Source: CAVZAB01 sp963773155
Lineage (GTDB): Bacteria; Pseudomonadota; Alphaproteobacteria; Rhizobiales; Beijerinckiaceae
DNA: 64,000 nucleotides
NCBI GenBank assembly: GCA_963773155.1
Contig: CAVZAB010000009.1
Coordinates: 184,419-248,418 of the forward strand
Reading direction: 5' to 3'
The notes beneath the pieces were generated by a model, which did not search any database, had not been told where the DNA came from, and saw only the letters and a program-made list of their open reading frames with translations. The stretch's first letter is position 1; each line of letters begins with the position of its first letter. This document shows, piece after piece, positions 52,224 to 60,618 of the stretch. The translations under genes and the position numbers were made by a program.

Positions 52224-52688
52224 TTACAGAGGTATGCTTACGTTATGGGAATGGAAGTTTAGCAGCGCACCAGAGGCCACGTATAGTCCAATAAACAACG
52301 CAAGAATGACGAACCATATAAGCCAATTCCGGGTCCGTCCCTGCCTCGCGGCCACAAACAAAATTACAACTGAAGTAAGAATCGCTAGATCTATTGGAAC
52401 AGACACAGCGTCAGAGAGATTCCACATAAAAAATATAAAGAACGATTGCTGCGGAGGATTTGCAATGAAGTAAAGAAAAACGAAAACTAGCAAAACTGAA
52501 AAGACAATCTCTAGGCCCGCGGCGAGCCATATCCAGTCCAGAAACCATTTCAATCCTGAGTCAGTCAGGTACCAATTAAAACCTGGCTCGTTATTTGCTG
52601 GCCTTGGACGCCAGCGATTAACAAGGCGCAAGCATACATAAAAAGAGGCCCGAAAATCAGCCAATTGGCAATAAAATCCATGTCGCAT
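52224..52688 (-). CDS. Hypothetical membrane protein
   Basis: A 154-residue protein with three or four spans (about residues 49-78, 92-117 and 126-146: WLAAGLEIVFSVLLVFVFLY, VPIDLAILTSVVILFVA, WLIWFVILALFIGLYVASGA). No family recognised. Clearly more A+T-rich than its neighbours and placed directly after the tRNA 3' end, it looks like imported DNA. Coding is plausible from the strong hydrophobic pattern, but there is no good ribosome-binding site. Confidence 0.45.
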   Translation of the reverse strand: MRHGFYCQLADFRASFYVCLRLVNRWRPRPANNEPGFNWYLTDSGLKWFLDWIWLAAGLEIVFSVLLVFVFLYFIANPPQQSFFIFFMWNLSDAVSVPIDLAILTSVVILFVAARQGRTRNWLIWFVILALFIGLYVASGALLNFHSHNVSIPL

Positions 52689-52899
52689 TTATGGACTGCT
52701 TAAGCGCCTTTGCCTCTGCGCTAAATCAACTTCATCTGTTGAGGGCGCGGCCAGCCGCACGTCGCCCTGACCGTGTTCGAGCAACGACCCAGTGACAGGC
52801 TACACGCCCATTACCTCGGCCATGTCGAACGGGACAACCGCGACGTGGTCGATCGCTGGACCGCTGCCTATAACGCCCGCCACGGCATCGACGCCGCCG

Positions 52900-53090
52900 T
52901 CGTCACCGCAGCCCGCCCAAAGGCGGCACTTGCCGCAGCCAAAGTCAAAGGCGCCAAGCTGGGCAGCATTCGACTGAAGCTGGTCATCGCCAAGCAAGAG
53001 GCCATCGCCCGGGCCGAGGCGCCCGATCCTGACCGAGCTGGCTGGGCTGTCACACAATGCCCTGGCGCGGGAGGTGAACCGCAGAGGCGT
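52900..53090 (+). pseudogene. Serine recombinase, C-terminal remnant
   Basis: ARPKAALAAAKVKGAKLGS and QEAIARAEA, then in the next frame RPILTELAGLSHNALAREVN and RRGVS, match the linker and start of the DNA-binding region of plasmid-type resolvases. There is no catalytic domain and at least one frameshift is needed, so it is dead. Confidence 0.6.
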
Positions 53091-53329
53091 ATCCCGATCC
53101 TGTGGTTTGGTATGGATTGGCAAGGCGCAACCGGCAAAGAAGCATCCGACGCGCTGCGATGTACGTCGCCGCGTAAGGACTCGGCCGCGGCCGCAGAACG
53201 CCACTTTGGACATCGTCCAATTCGCGTGCGATTGCAAGCGTTTCCGTCATGGCGCGCTTGTCCTGATGACCAAACTCTGGCCCGATCCATTCGACCGATC
53301 CGTTCGACTTTACAGCTCCTGATGAGCTC

Positions 53330-53666
53330 ATCGATTGAGATTGTCGGATACCGCGGCGAAAAAATTTGCGCGACGGATGTACGCCGCAAACTGTCAGGGA
53401 AAGAAGTTACGCGCGGCGTCGAAGCCGTGTTCAAGGCACGGGTCATGCGGCATCCTTTCAAGGGCACCAACTTGTCGGCCCATCTCGCCTGGGATGGCGA
53501 CCATGCTCGGATGTTCGATGCTGACCGTGATGACGCCCGACCCGCGGGCGTTCGTCGAGCGATACGCCGGCGACCGGCATCTTTTTCGCTTCATCGTTTC
53601 GCCACACAGGACGACGCTGATATGACGGACCTTCGCGCCTTCACCCGCGATCTCGTGAACTCGTAA
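53330..53666 (+). pseudogene. VirD2-type (DUF3363-like) relaxase, N-terminal remnant
   Basis: Three consecutive frames hold parts of one protein: VFKARVMRHPFKGTNLSAHL, then RAFVERYAGDRHLFRFIVSP, then DDADMTDLRAFTRDL. This order is the N-terminal region of relaxases of the VirD2 kind that nick transfer origins of conjugative plasmids. Two frameshifts and loss of the His-rich catalytic part follow. It is a trace of an integrated conjugative element. Confidence 0.6.
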
Positions 53667-53981
53667 TCGAGCGGCCAGCGTGGTTGCCGATGGCTTGCGT
53701 GAGCTTCTTGATCCCCGTTTCCGCGGGCGCTGTCTCCCGGCGTGGCAGTGAGGCCGAGCAATGCGAACGGGGAGAGACTTAATGAGGATGTGGTCGAACA
53801 CGACGACGAGGAGGGCCTCCCACGCCGGTCCGCCGCACGGTCCGTCGACGGTGAGCGGATCGAGCAACATTCGCTGAGCGCCAGAACCGGTCAGTTCCGC
53901 ACCTACTATGTCTTCTGCTGCGATGAGCGAGATGGCTCCAGTGGAACGGCCTTGCTGAAGTACGCGAGTCCCCCTCCCGTA
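53667..53981. other. No supported gene
   Basis: About 315 bases between the relaxase remnant and the first regulon promoter. Short frames only; the boundary between mobile-element debris and the catabolic cluster lies here. Confidence 0.4.
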
Positions 53982-54009
53982 TTGACGAGACATTTCTCGA
54001 TGCTAGAGT
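53982..54009 (+). promoter_or_regulatory. Candidate promoter for the amidohydrolase operon
   Basis: TTGACG (53982-53987) and TAGAGT (54004-54009), 16 bases apart. The operator palindrome begins five bases further on, covering the expected transcription start. Confidence 0.4.
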
Positions 54010-54013
54010 GACG

Positions 54014-54025
54014 CCAATCGATTGG
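54014..54025 (+). promoter_or_regulatory. LacI-family operator 1
   Basis: CCAATCGATTGG, a perfect 12-bp palindrome with the central CG typical of LacI-family operators, 51 bases before the amidohydrolase start. The identical core occurs at 56649 and 61855. Confidence 0.75.
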
Positions 54026-54076
54026 ATAGGACCCAGTCCGGCGACCAAGAGCCTGCGCGAAAATGGAGCATCCAAC

Positions 54077-55171
54077 ATGAGCATCGGTGGCATGTTCGTG
54101 CTCGATAGTGTCGTGCACGGGTTCAACTCGACGGCAGCTAATGTCGCCAGCCGCTACGGCCGGTCCCTGCTCCTTGCAAATCATGCCTTCCAGTGGGCGA
54201 TGGTGCCCGCCCCCTACCGTTTGGAGCCGCGCCGTTACTTTCAGGCCGTCAGCCCCGATGTGCTGGAGTCGCTATTGTTTCTAGAAAGCGACGTCGACAT
54301 GGCCTGCTACCATATGGTGCCGGCCTTCGGTTTTCTTCACGACATGTCACCCATGGCGGTCGGGCTGGAGCTGAAGCGCCGCCACCCTAAGCGGGTCATG
54401 AACTATGGGGGAGTGAGTCCGCTCCAAGGCCAGAAGGCACTCGACGACCTCGACCGGCAAGTCGAGGAATGGGGCATCAGCGGGCTGAAGCTCTACCCAA
54501 TCGACGTTGTCGACGGTGAGATCCGCGTCCAGCGGTTCAGTGACCGCGATCTCCTCTACCCGATCCTCGAGCGGTGCAGGAAGCACAAGATCCGGGTGGT
54601 CGCGGTGCACAAGGCGATGCCCCTCGGGGCGGTGGCAATGGATCCGTTCCGCAACAGCGACGTCGACTACGCCGCCATCGACTTCCCCGACCTCAATTTC
54701 GAGGTCGTCCATTCAGGCTTTGCATTCCTCGACGAGGCGGCGTTCCAGCTCGCACGCTTCCCCAACGTCTATGTGGGGCTCGAATCCACTGCGGCCCTCG
54801 CCGTGTTACATCCACGCAAGCTCGCACGCATCCTCGGCGAGTTCATGACGATGGGCGGAGCGAAGAAGCTCTTCTGGTCGAGTGGCGCATCCTCACCCCA
54901 CCCCAGACCGGTCCTCGAGGCCTTCGCTCGGTTGGAAATGCCCCAGGACATGATCGACGGTGACGGCTACCCGCCGCTCACCGACGGGGTCAAGGCCGAC
55001 ATCCTCGGGCTTAATTTCGCGCGCCTGCACGGGATCGACGTCAGGGCGGTGCAGGCGGCGATCGCCGACGACGACCTCAGTCGCAAGCGGCGCGACGGGC
55101 TCGCCGAGCCCTGGTCCCGCCTTCCCGTCCCGGCCACGCCGGATGCGCTGGCGCTGGAGGCCACCACGTGA
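54077..55171 (+). CDS. Amidohydrolase-family (Amidohydro_2 type) TIM-barrel hydrolase
   Basis: A 364-residue enzyme. FVLDSVVHGFNSTA near the start, then MNYGGVSPLQGQKALDDLDR, GISGLKLYPIDVV, the mid-barrel VAVHKAMPLGAVAMDP and VVHSGFAFLDEAAF, and the end GAKKLFWSSGASSPHPRP fit the Amidohydro_2 fold. The usual N-terminal HxH is not clear, so the metal site may differ. The family includes lactonases and decarboxylases; a lactone or related ring is a guess from context. Start 54077 with GGAG eight bases ahead. First gene of a three-gene operon. Confidence 0.8.
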   Translation: MSIGGMFVLDSVVHGFNSTAANVASRYGRSLLLANHAFQWAMVPAPYRLEPRRYFQAVSPDVLESLLFLESDVDMACYHMVPAFGFLHDMSPMAVGLELKRRHPKRVMNYGGVSPLQGQKALDDLDRQVEEWGISGLKLYPIDVVDGEIRVQRFSDRDLLYPILERCRKHKIRVVAVHKAMPLGAVAMDPFRNSDVDYAAIDFPDLNFEVVHSGFAFLDEAAFQLARFPNVYVGLESTAALAVLHPRKLARILGEFMTMGGAKKLFWSSGASSPHPRPVLEAFARLEMPQDMIDGDGYPPLTDGVKADILGLNFARLHGIDVRAVQAAIADDDLSRKRRDGLAEPWSRLPVPATPDALALEATT

Positions 55172-55554
55172 TCAACGCCGAAGGCATAGCCGGGACCGGG
55201 CCGGCCGACCGTCGCACCGCGGTCCTGGCGGCGATCGACCGCATCGTCGACCCATGCAGTCAGGCGCTCGGGCGCCCGGTCGGCCTCGTCGGGATGGGCA
55301 TAATTGAGCGCCTCGACATCACCGGGAACGCCGTGTCCGTCTCACTGCTGCCGACCTTTCCCGCCTGCCTTTTCCAAGGGAAGTTCGAAGACGAGATCGG
55401 GGCGCGTGTCGGTGCCCTGCCGTGGTGCGAGATCGTCACCGTCGGCTTCGTCCATGGCAGCGTCACCTGGGACGAGTCGCGCCTGAGCGCGGCGGCGAGG
55501 GCCACGCTCGGTCGCAAGGACCGGCGAGCCCCGGCGGCCGCGGGCGGCCCATGA
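55168..55554 (+). CDS. MIP18/PaaD-family protein
   Basis: A 128-residue protein from GTG 55168, overlapping the previous stop. The family pattern is visible as LLPTFPACLFQGKFEDEIGA (a Cys after a Pro-rich turn), LPWCEIVTVGFVHGSVTWDE and SRLSAAARATLG. Relatives help insert or repair iron-sulfur clusters in specific enzymes (SufT, PaaD). Here it may mature an unknown enzyme of the pathway, but none of the visible partners is an obvious Fe-S protein. Confidence 0.7.
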   Translation: MINAEGIAGTGPADRRTAVLAAIDRIVDPCSQALGRPVGLVGMGIIERLDITGNAVSVSLLPTFPACLFQGKFEDEIGARVGALPWCEIVTVGFVHGSVTWDESRLSAAARATLGRKDRRAPAAAGGP

Positions 55555-56615
55555 GCGGCACGGAGCTCGTCCAGGTTGAGGCGGCGGCGCTGGCGGCGTT
55601 CGGGCGGGCGCTGCTCGAGGCTTCGGGTGCGACGCCCGCCAATGCGGCAACCGTCATCGACCACTTGGTCGAGGCGGAGCGGATGGGCCTCAGGTCGCAC
55701 GGCATCATCCGCATTCCCCAGTATCTCAATGATATTGAAGCCGGCGAGATCGTCCCTGATGCCGTGCCGGAAGTGACGCATCCGGTGCCGGGACGGGCCC
55801 TCGTCGACGGGAGGCGCGGCTTCGGCATGGTCGTCGGCCACGCCATGGCCGAAGAGGCGGTGCGCCTCGCCCGCATCTACGGCGTCGGCTTCGTCGCCGG
55901 CCGACACATGGGCCACACCGGCCGCATCGGGGCCTATCCGGCCGCGATGGCGGAGACCAGCTGCCTGGGGATCGCGGTCTGCAGCGGGCCGCCCTCCGGC
56001 CACTGGGTCGCGCCGTTCGGCGGGCTGGAGGGCCGGCTCGCCACCAACCCCATCGCCTATGCCTATCCGGTGGCCGGCGCGGCGCCGGTGGTCGCGGACT
56101 TCTCCACGAGCGTGCTGCCGGAGGGAGTGGTGCGCAGCCTGAGGAACCGTGGGATGCCGGCGCCGGAGGGCGCGCTGCGCGACGCATCGGGCCGGCCGTC
56201 GACCGACCCCGCCGCCCTCTACGGCCCGCCGCGCGGGACGATCCAGCCTCTGGGCGGTGCCTTCGGGTACCGGGGAACGGCCCTCGCTCTGCTGGTGGAG
56301 ACGCTCGCGACCGTGCTATCGGGCGACACGGTCGACGATCCCAGCCGCGAGGGTTCGGGTCTCGCCATGATCGCGATCTCGGTCGACGACGATTTCGCTG
56401 CGCGGGCCGCCGGGCTGTCCGCCTACCTGCGGTCCTCGCGGCCGCTCGATCCGGTGCGGCCGGTGCTGATACCGGGCGAGCGCGAACAGCGGCAGGCGGC
56501 GGAAGCATTGGCCGGGGCTATCCTCGTCGACGGCCCGACGTGGCGCGCGATGGTGGATCACGCCCGCTTGGCCATCGCGGTTCCGCCGACACTCCCTGCG
56601 GACCCGTTGTCTTGA
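55551..56615 (+). CDS. Ldh2/malate dehydrogenase-family oxidoreductase
   Basis: A 354-residue NAD(P)-dependent dehydrogenase of the Ldh2/MDH2 fold, distinct from Rossmann-type dehydrogenases. AERMGLRSHGIIRIPQYLND carries the conserved Ser-His-Gly; RHMGHTGRIGAYPAAMAE and GLEGRLATNPIAYAYPVAG line the cofactor site. Members reduce 2-oxo acids such as 2,3-diketogulonate or ureidoglycolate intermediates. ATG 55551 overlaps the MIP18 stop by four bases. Confidence 0.87.
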   Translation: MSGTELVQVEAAALAAFGRALLEASGATPANAATVIDHLVEAERMGLRSHGIIRIPQYLNDIEAGEIVPDAVPEVTHPVPGRALVDGRRGFGMVVGHAMAEEAVRLARIYGVGFVAGRHMGHTGRIGAYPAAMAETSCLGIAVCSGPPSGHWVAPFGGLEGRLATNPIAYAYPVAGAAPVVADFSTSVLPEGVVRSLRNRGMPAPEGALRDASGRPSTDPAALYGPPRGTIQPLGGAFGYRGTALALLVETLATVLSGDTVDDPSREGSGLAMIAISVDDDFAARAAGLSAYLRSSRPLDPVRPVLIPGEREQRQAAEALAGAILVDGPTWRAMVDHARLAIAVPPTLPADPLS

Positions 56616-56641
56616 CGCGCCATCGGGGGCAGAGTTATGGT
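56612..56641 (+). promoter_or_regulatory. Candidate promoter for the sugar ABC operon
   Basis: TTGACG (56612-56617) and TATGGT (56636-56641), 18 bases apart. The -35 box overlaps the stop of the upstream gene. The operator follows six bases after the -10 box. Confidence 0.45.
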
Positions 56642-56646
56642 CGTAA

Positions 56647-56662
56647 CGCCAATCGATTGGCG
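56647..56662 (+). promoter_or_regulatory. LacI-family operator 2
   Basis: CGCCAATCGATTGGCG, a perfect 16-bp palindrome and the longest of the three sites, so probably the strongest. It lies 130 bases ahead of the binding-protein gene. Confidence 0.78.
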
Positions 56663-56792
56663 CCAGCAAAAGCGCCAATGTGGGCTGCGGCGCCGACGGG
56701 AAACGCTCCTCGAAGAGTCGGCGAACAGCACACGGGAGTGAAATGACCTCATCGAAAAGCGGCCCGTAAGGCGGCCTAGGGAGGAGACAGTC

Positions 56793-57767
56793 ATGAAAGC
56801 CAGAATTCTTGTGGGACTAGCAGGCACGGCCTTGCTGGCGATGGTGGCCACAACCGCTTCGGCAGCGGCTGAGGGCAAGCCTCTTTATATAATCGGCGTG
56901 TTCCACGCCGACGTGTCGAACAGCTTCTCGTCGGTGGTGAAGAAGGGCGTCGAGCAGGCTGGCAAGGATCTCGGCGTCAAGGTCGAGTTCGTGGGGCCCG
57001 ACAAGTTCGATGTCGTCGCCGAGGGCCAGCTCATCGAGGCGGCCATTGCCAAGAAGCCCGACGGGCTTTTCGTCTCGCTGCCGGACTGCGACGCACTGAA
57101 GCCAATGGTGCAGGAGGCGCTGAAAGCCGGCATCCCCGTAATGTCGTTTAACGCCGGAGCGGCCTGCTTCCGCAATGCCGGCTCGCTGGTCCATGTCGCC
57201 GAGGACGGCCTTCAGGGCGGCATCGGCGCGGGCGAGCGCCTCGCCTCGCTAGGCGCGAAGAACGTCCTGTGCCTCGTCCATGAGCCCGGCAACGCCTTCC
57301 TGGAGGATCGCTGCAAGGGCATGGCCATGGCCATGGCGAAGGCGGGCGGCAAGAGCACGAACGTGCCGACGAGCCTTGCCGACCCGTCGGTCACCAAGGG
57401 TGCGCTCGAGGCGGCGTTTCTCAAGGACAAAACCATCGACGCCATCGGCGGCGAATGGGGCGGCGGTCCCAGCCCGGCGGTCATCGACCAGACTCTCACC
57501 GGACTCGGCCTGCAGGGCAAGGTGATCGTTTCCTACTTCGATCCCGGCCTCGACACGATGCAGATGATCAAGGACGGCAAGGTCGCCTTCGTGACTTCCC
57601 AGGTGCCGTTCAACCAGGGCTACTTGCCGGTCCAGTTCCTGGCCTCCTTCATCCGGTATGGCGTGCTTCCGGGAGGTCCGCGCGCCGTGGTCGACAATGG
57701 CGGCTTCTTCGTCGACAAGAGCAACGTGGACAAGATCAGTTCGCTCGTAAAGAGCGGCATCTACTGA
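56793..57767 (+). CDS. Sugar ABC transporter periplasmic binding protein
   Basis: A 324-residue exported receptor of the type-1 (ribose-binding) fold. The signal peptide ends near residue 25 (VATTASA). LYIIGVFHADVSNSFSSVVK, DGLFVSLPDCDALKPMVQEA and GIPVMSFNAGAACF line the cleft. It differs from the branched-chain-type receptor at 45020. GGAGG lies ahead of the ATG. It heads the importer operon. Confidence 0.9.
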   Translation: MKARILVGLAGTALLAMVATTASAAAEGKPLYIIGVFHADVSNSFSSVVKKGVEQAGKDLGVKVEFVGPDKFDVVAEGQLIEAAIAKKPDGLFVSLPDCDALKPMVQEALKAGIPVMSFNAGAACFRNAGSLVHVAEDGLQGGIGAGERLASLGAKNVLCLVHEPGNAFLEDRCKGMAMAMAKAGGKSTNVPTSLADPSVTKGALEAAFLKDKTIDAIGGEWGGGPSPAVIDQTLTGLGLQGKVIVSYFDPGLDTMQMIKDGKVAFVTSQVPFNQGYLPVQFLASFIRYGVLPGGPRAVVDNGGFFVDKSNVDKISSLVKSGIY

Positions 57768-57835
57768 CCGCTTCGACCTGAACCTGGACGGGACCTTGGG
57801 TCGCCGGTCCCGTCCGCTCCGTACAGGCTCCGAAC

Positions 57836-58861
57836 ATGTCGATCGCGCTTCGCAACGACCGCCTCCGCAAGCTCTCGCTGGGCCACCGCTTCGTCGAGCG
57901 CCCGGAAGTTGGGGCCGCGATCGGGCTCGTGGTTCTTTGGGTCCTCTTCGCCATTCTGGGACCGGACAGCGGTTTCCTGAGCTCTCGCGGCGTCGCGAGC
58001 TATCTCAACATCGCGGCTCAGGTCGGACTCGTCGGCACGACGGTGACCCTGCTGCTGATCGCGGGCGAGTTCGATCTGTCAATTGGCTCGATGGTCGGCT
58101 TCAGCGGGATGATCGTCGCGCTCGGCACGACCAAAGCCGGCTGGCCGCTCTGGCTGGCGCTAATCGCCGCCTTCGCTTTCGCCCTCGTCTACGGGTGGGG
58201 CATCGGGCTGCTGGTGGTCCGCGCCCGCATCCCCTCCTTCATCGTAACGCTGGCGGGTCTGTTCCTGCTGAGGGGCGCGACCATCGGCTTCTCCCGCACG
58301 ATCGCCCAGCAGCCCTATATCGGCGGCGTCAAGAATGCGATCGGCAACGACCCTCTGCAGTATCTCTTCGCCGGCAAGCTGATCGAGAGCCTCGATGTCG
58401 GGTTCGTCTGGTGGATCGGCCTCGTGGTCGTCGCCGGGATCGTGCTCACGAAGACCCGCTTCGGAAACTGGATCTTCGCGGTCGGCGGATCACCCTCGGC
58501 GGCGCGCGCCTCCGGCGTGCCGGTGGCGCGTGTGAAGATCATCCTGTTCATGGCAGTCGCTGCGTCCGGCGCTCTCCTTGCGACGATCCAGGTGCTGAGC
58601 CTTGGCTCGGCCAACTCGTTTCGCGGCCAGGGGAAGGAATTCGAGGCTGCCATTACCGCCGTCATCGGCGGTACCTCGCTCGCCGGAGGCACCGGCTCCA
58701 TCCTCGGCACAGCCATCGGCGCGCTGACCCTCGGCATCGTCCGCCAGGGCCTGTTCTTCATTGGAATCGACTACGACTGGTACCAGGCGATCCTCGGCCT
58801 CATGCTGCTCGCCGCAGTGCTGATCAACCAGTACACGCGCCGCAACGTCCAGAGTGACTGA
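57836..58861 (+). CDS. Sugar ABC transporter permease (RbsC-like)
   Basis: A 341-residue permease with about ten spans. LLLIAGEFDLSIGSMVGFSG is the signature of this permease group, with FIVTLAGLFLLRGATIGFSR and the coupling loop GNWIFAVGGSPSAARASGV. GTSLAGGTGSILGTAIGALT is also typical. It runs straight into the ATPase gene. Confidence 0.9.
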   Translation: MSIALRNDRLRKLSLGHRFVERPEVGAAIGLVVLWVLFAILGPDSGFLSSRGVASYLNIAAQVGLVGTTVTLLLIAGEFDLSIGSMVGFSGMIVALGTTKAGWPLWLALIAAFAFALVYGWGIGLLVVRARIPSFIVTLAGLFLLRGATIGFSRTIAQQPYIGGVKNAIGNDPLQYLFAGKLIESLDVGFVWWIGLVVVAGIVLTKTRFGNWIFAVGGSPSAARASGVPVARVKIILFMAVAASGALLATIQVLSLGSANSFRGQGKEFEAAITAVIGGTSLAGGTGSILGTAIGALTLGIVRQGLFFIGIDYDWYQAILGLMLLAAVLINQYTRRNVQSD

Positions 58862-58865
58862 CGCG

Positions 58866-59684
58866 ATGGCGGACTCGGCAGGCACTCCAATCATCGAGGC
58901 GCGAGCGGTCTCGAAATATTTCGGCAGTGTGGTCGCACTCTCCGACGTTTCGATGAGCGTGCGGGCGGGCGAGGTGGTCTGTTTGCTTGGGGACAACGGC
59001 GCCGGCAAGTCCTCCCTGATCAAGCTGCTCTCGGGCCTCGAGCGGCCCGACGAAGGGACCATCGTCGTTGACGGCACGCCGGTGGTGTTCAACTCCCCGC
59101 GCGACGCCTTCGCCCGGGGTATCGCGACCGTCTACCAGGACCTCGCTGTCCTGCCGCAGATGAGCATCTCGCGAAACTTCATGCTCGGCATGGAGCCGAT
59201 CCGGAAGATCGGTCCCTTCCGCTTCTTCGACGAGAAGAAGGCCGGCGAGATCGCCCGCGAGGAGCTCGCCAAGATCGGCATCACAGTCAACTATCTCGGG
59301 CAGAAGGTCGGCACCATGTCGGGCGGCGAGCGCCAGTCCTTGGCGATCGCCCGCGCCGAATATCGCGGGGCTCGCCTGCTCATCCTCGACGAGCCGACAT
59401 CGGCGCTTGGTGTGAACGAAGCGGCGATCGTGCTGCGCCACGTGATCCGCGCCAGGGCGCGCGGCCTCGGCGTGGTGTTCATCACTCACAACGTCCACCA
59501 CGCGCTGCCCATCGGTGACCGCTTCGTCATCCTCAGCCGCGGGCGCTCGGTGGGCACCTGGCCACGGGCGTCCATCGACGAGGCCACGCTCAACAAGCTG
59601 ATGGGGGGCGGCGCCGAGTTCGATACGCTCCAGCTCGAGCTCGCTGAGCTCACCGCGCAGCTCAACACGACCGCCGCGGCGTGA
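58866..59684 (+). CDS. Sugar ABC transporter ATPase, single domain
   Basis: A 272-residue ATPase. Walker A GDNGAGKSS at about residues 43-51, Q-loop TVYQDLAVLP, signature MSGGERQSLAIARAEYRG, Walker B RLLILDEPTSAL and switch His in FITHNVHHAL are present. Sugar importers of this class often have a two-domain ATPase (RbsA); this is the one-domain (FrcA-like) form. GTG 58854 is an alternative start overlapping the permease. Confidence 0.9.
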   Translation: MADSAGTPIIEARAVSKYFGSVVALSDVSMSVRAGEVVCLLGDNGAGKSSLIKLLSGLERPDEGTIVVDGTPVVFNSPRDAFARGIATVYQDLAVLPQMSISRNFMLGMEPIRKIGPFRFFDEKKAGEIAREELAKIGITVNYLGQKVGTMSGGERQSLAIARAEYRGARLLILDEPTSALGVNEAAIVLRHVIRARARGLGVVFITHNVHHALPIGDRFVILSRGRSVGTWPRASIDEATLNKLMGGGAEFDTLQLELAELTAQLNTTAAA

Positions 59685-59751
59685 CGATGCAGCGGGACCG
59701 ACATCCCGCGCGCGCTTCCGTAACCGGCGTTCGCGCGAGGGAGACAGGCCG

Positions 59752-60618
59752 ATGACGGACATCGTGCCCCTGCTAGACGTCCGCGCCGAGCTCGGCGAAG
59801 GAACCCTCTGGGATCCCATTGCCGGCGTGCTGTGGTGGGTGGACATCTGGGGCAATACGATCCATCGCACCGATCCAGTTCGCCGGACGGACGAGCGCTT
59901 CGACACGCCCTGCCATGTCGGCGCAGTCGGCGTGAGGGAGGCAGGCGGGCTCGTCGTGAGCCTGGCGAACGGCTTTCACTTCTTCGATCCGGCTACCGGC
60001 GCCTGGACACCGATCGTCGATCCCGAATCGCACCGCCCAGATACGCGTTTCAACGATGGCAAGCCAGACCGGCAGGGCCGCTTCTGGTCGGGCACGGTCT
60101 TTGAGGATCCGCCTCGCCGGACCGAGCATGTCGGCGCGCTTTACCGCCTCGACCCCGACCTCACCTGCCACCGTATGGTGGACGGCATCGGCTCGTCGAA
60201 CGGCCTCGCGTTCAGCCCGGACAGCCGTACGATGTATTTCGCCGACAGCCAAAGCGGCTTCGTGTGGGCATGGGATTTCGATCCAGCCACGGGCGACATC
60301 GACCGCCGCCGCATCTTCATCGATTTCCGCGATACCGGGGGATGCGCCGACGGCGCCACCGTGGACGCGGAGGGCTGCTATTGGACCACGCTGCCCGAGT
60401 CCGGGAAGCTGTCGCGCTACGATCCGGACGGCAGGCTGATGCGCATCATCGTGATGCCGACGAGCATCCCGACTTGCTGCGAGTTCGGCGGGCGCGACCT
60501 CGACATCCTCTTCGTCACCTCCGCAAAGCTCCGAAAGCTCACCGATCCGCTCGCAGGAGCGCTCTTCGCACTGGATGTCGGCGTGAGGGGGCTCACCCTG
60601 CCCTACTTCAAAGGATGA
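59752..60618 (+). CDS. SMP-30/gluconolactonase-family lactonase
   Basis: A 288-residue six-bladed beta-propeller that opens sugar lactones. The metal-binding set fits the family: E16 in AELGEGTLWD, N in RFNDGKPDRQGRFWSGT, N in GIGSSNGLAFSPDSRTMYFA and D in CADGATVDAEGCYW. This implies an aldose dehydrogenase step upstream, but no such enzyme is in the visible cluster. Its stop overlaps the convergent lacI-family gene by 16 bases. Confidence 0.9.
   Translation: MTDIVPLLDVRAELGEGTLWDPIAGVLWWVDIWGNTIHRTDPVRRTDERFDTPCHVGAVGVREAGGLVVSLANGFHFFDPATGAWTPIVDPESHRPDTRFNDGKPDRQGRFWSGTVFEDPPRRTEHVGALYRLDPDLTCHRMVDGIGSSNGLAFSPDSRTMYFADSQSGFVWAWDFDPATGDIDRRRIFIDFRDTGGCADGATVDAEGCYWTTLPESGKLSRYDPDGRLMRIIVMPTSIPTCCEFGGRDLDILFVTSAKLRKLTDPLAGALFALDVGVRGLTLPYFKG

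Noticed and set aside
52773..53666. A single 297-residue protein over the recombinase and relaxase remnants
   Set aside because: The frame happens to stay open, but the recognisable parts lie in three different frames, so the translation is chimeric.
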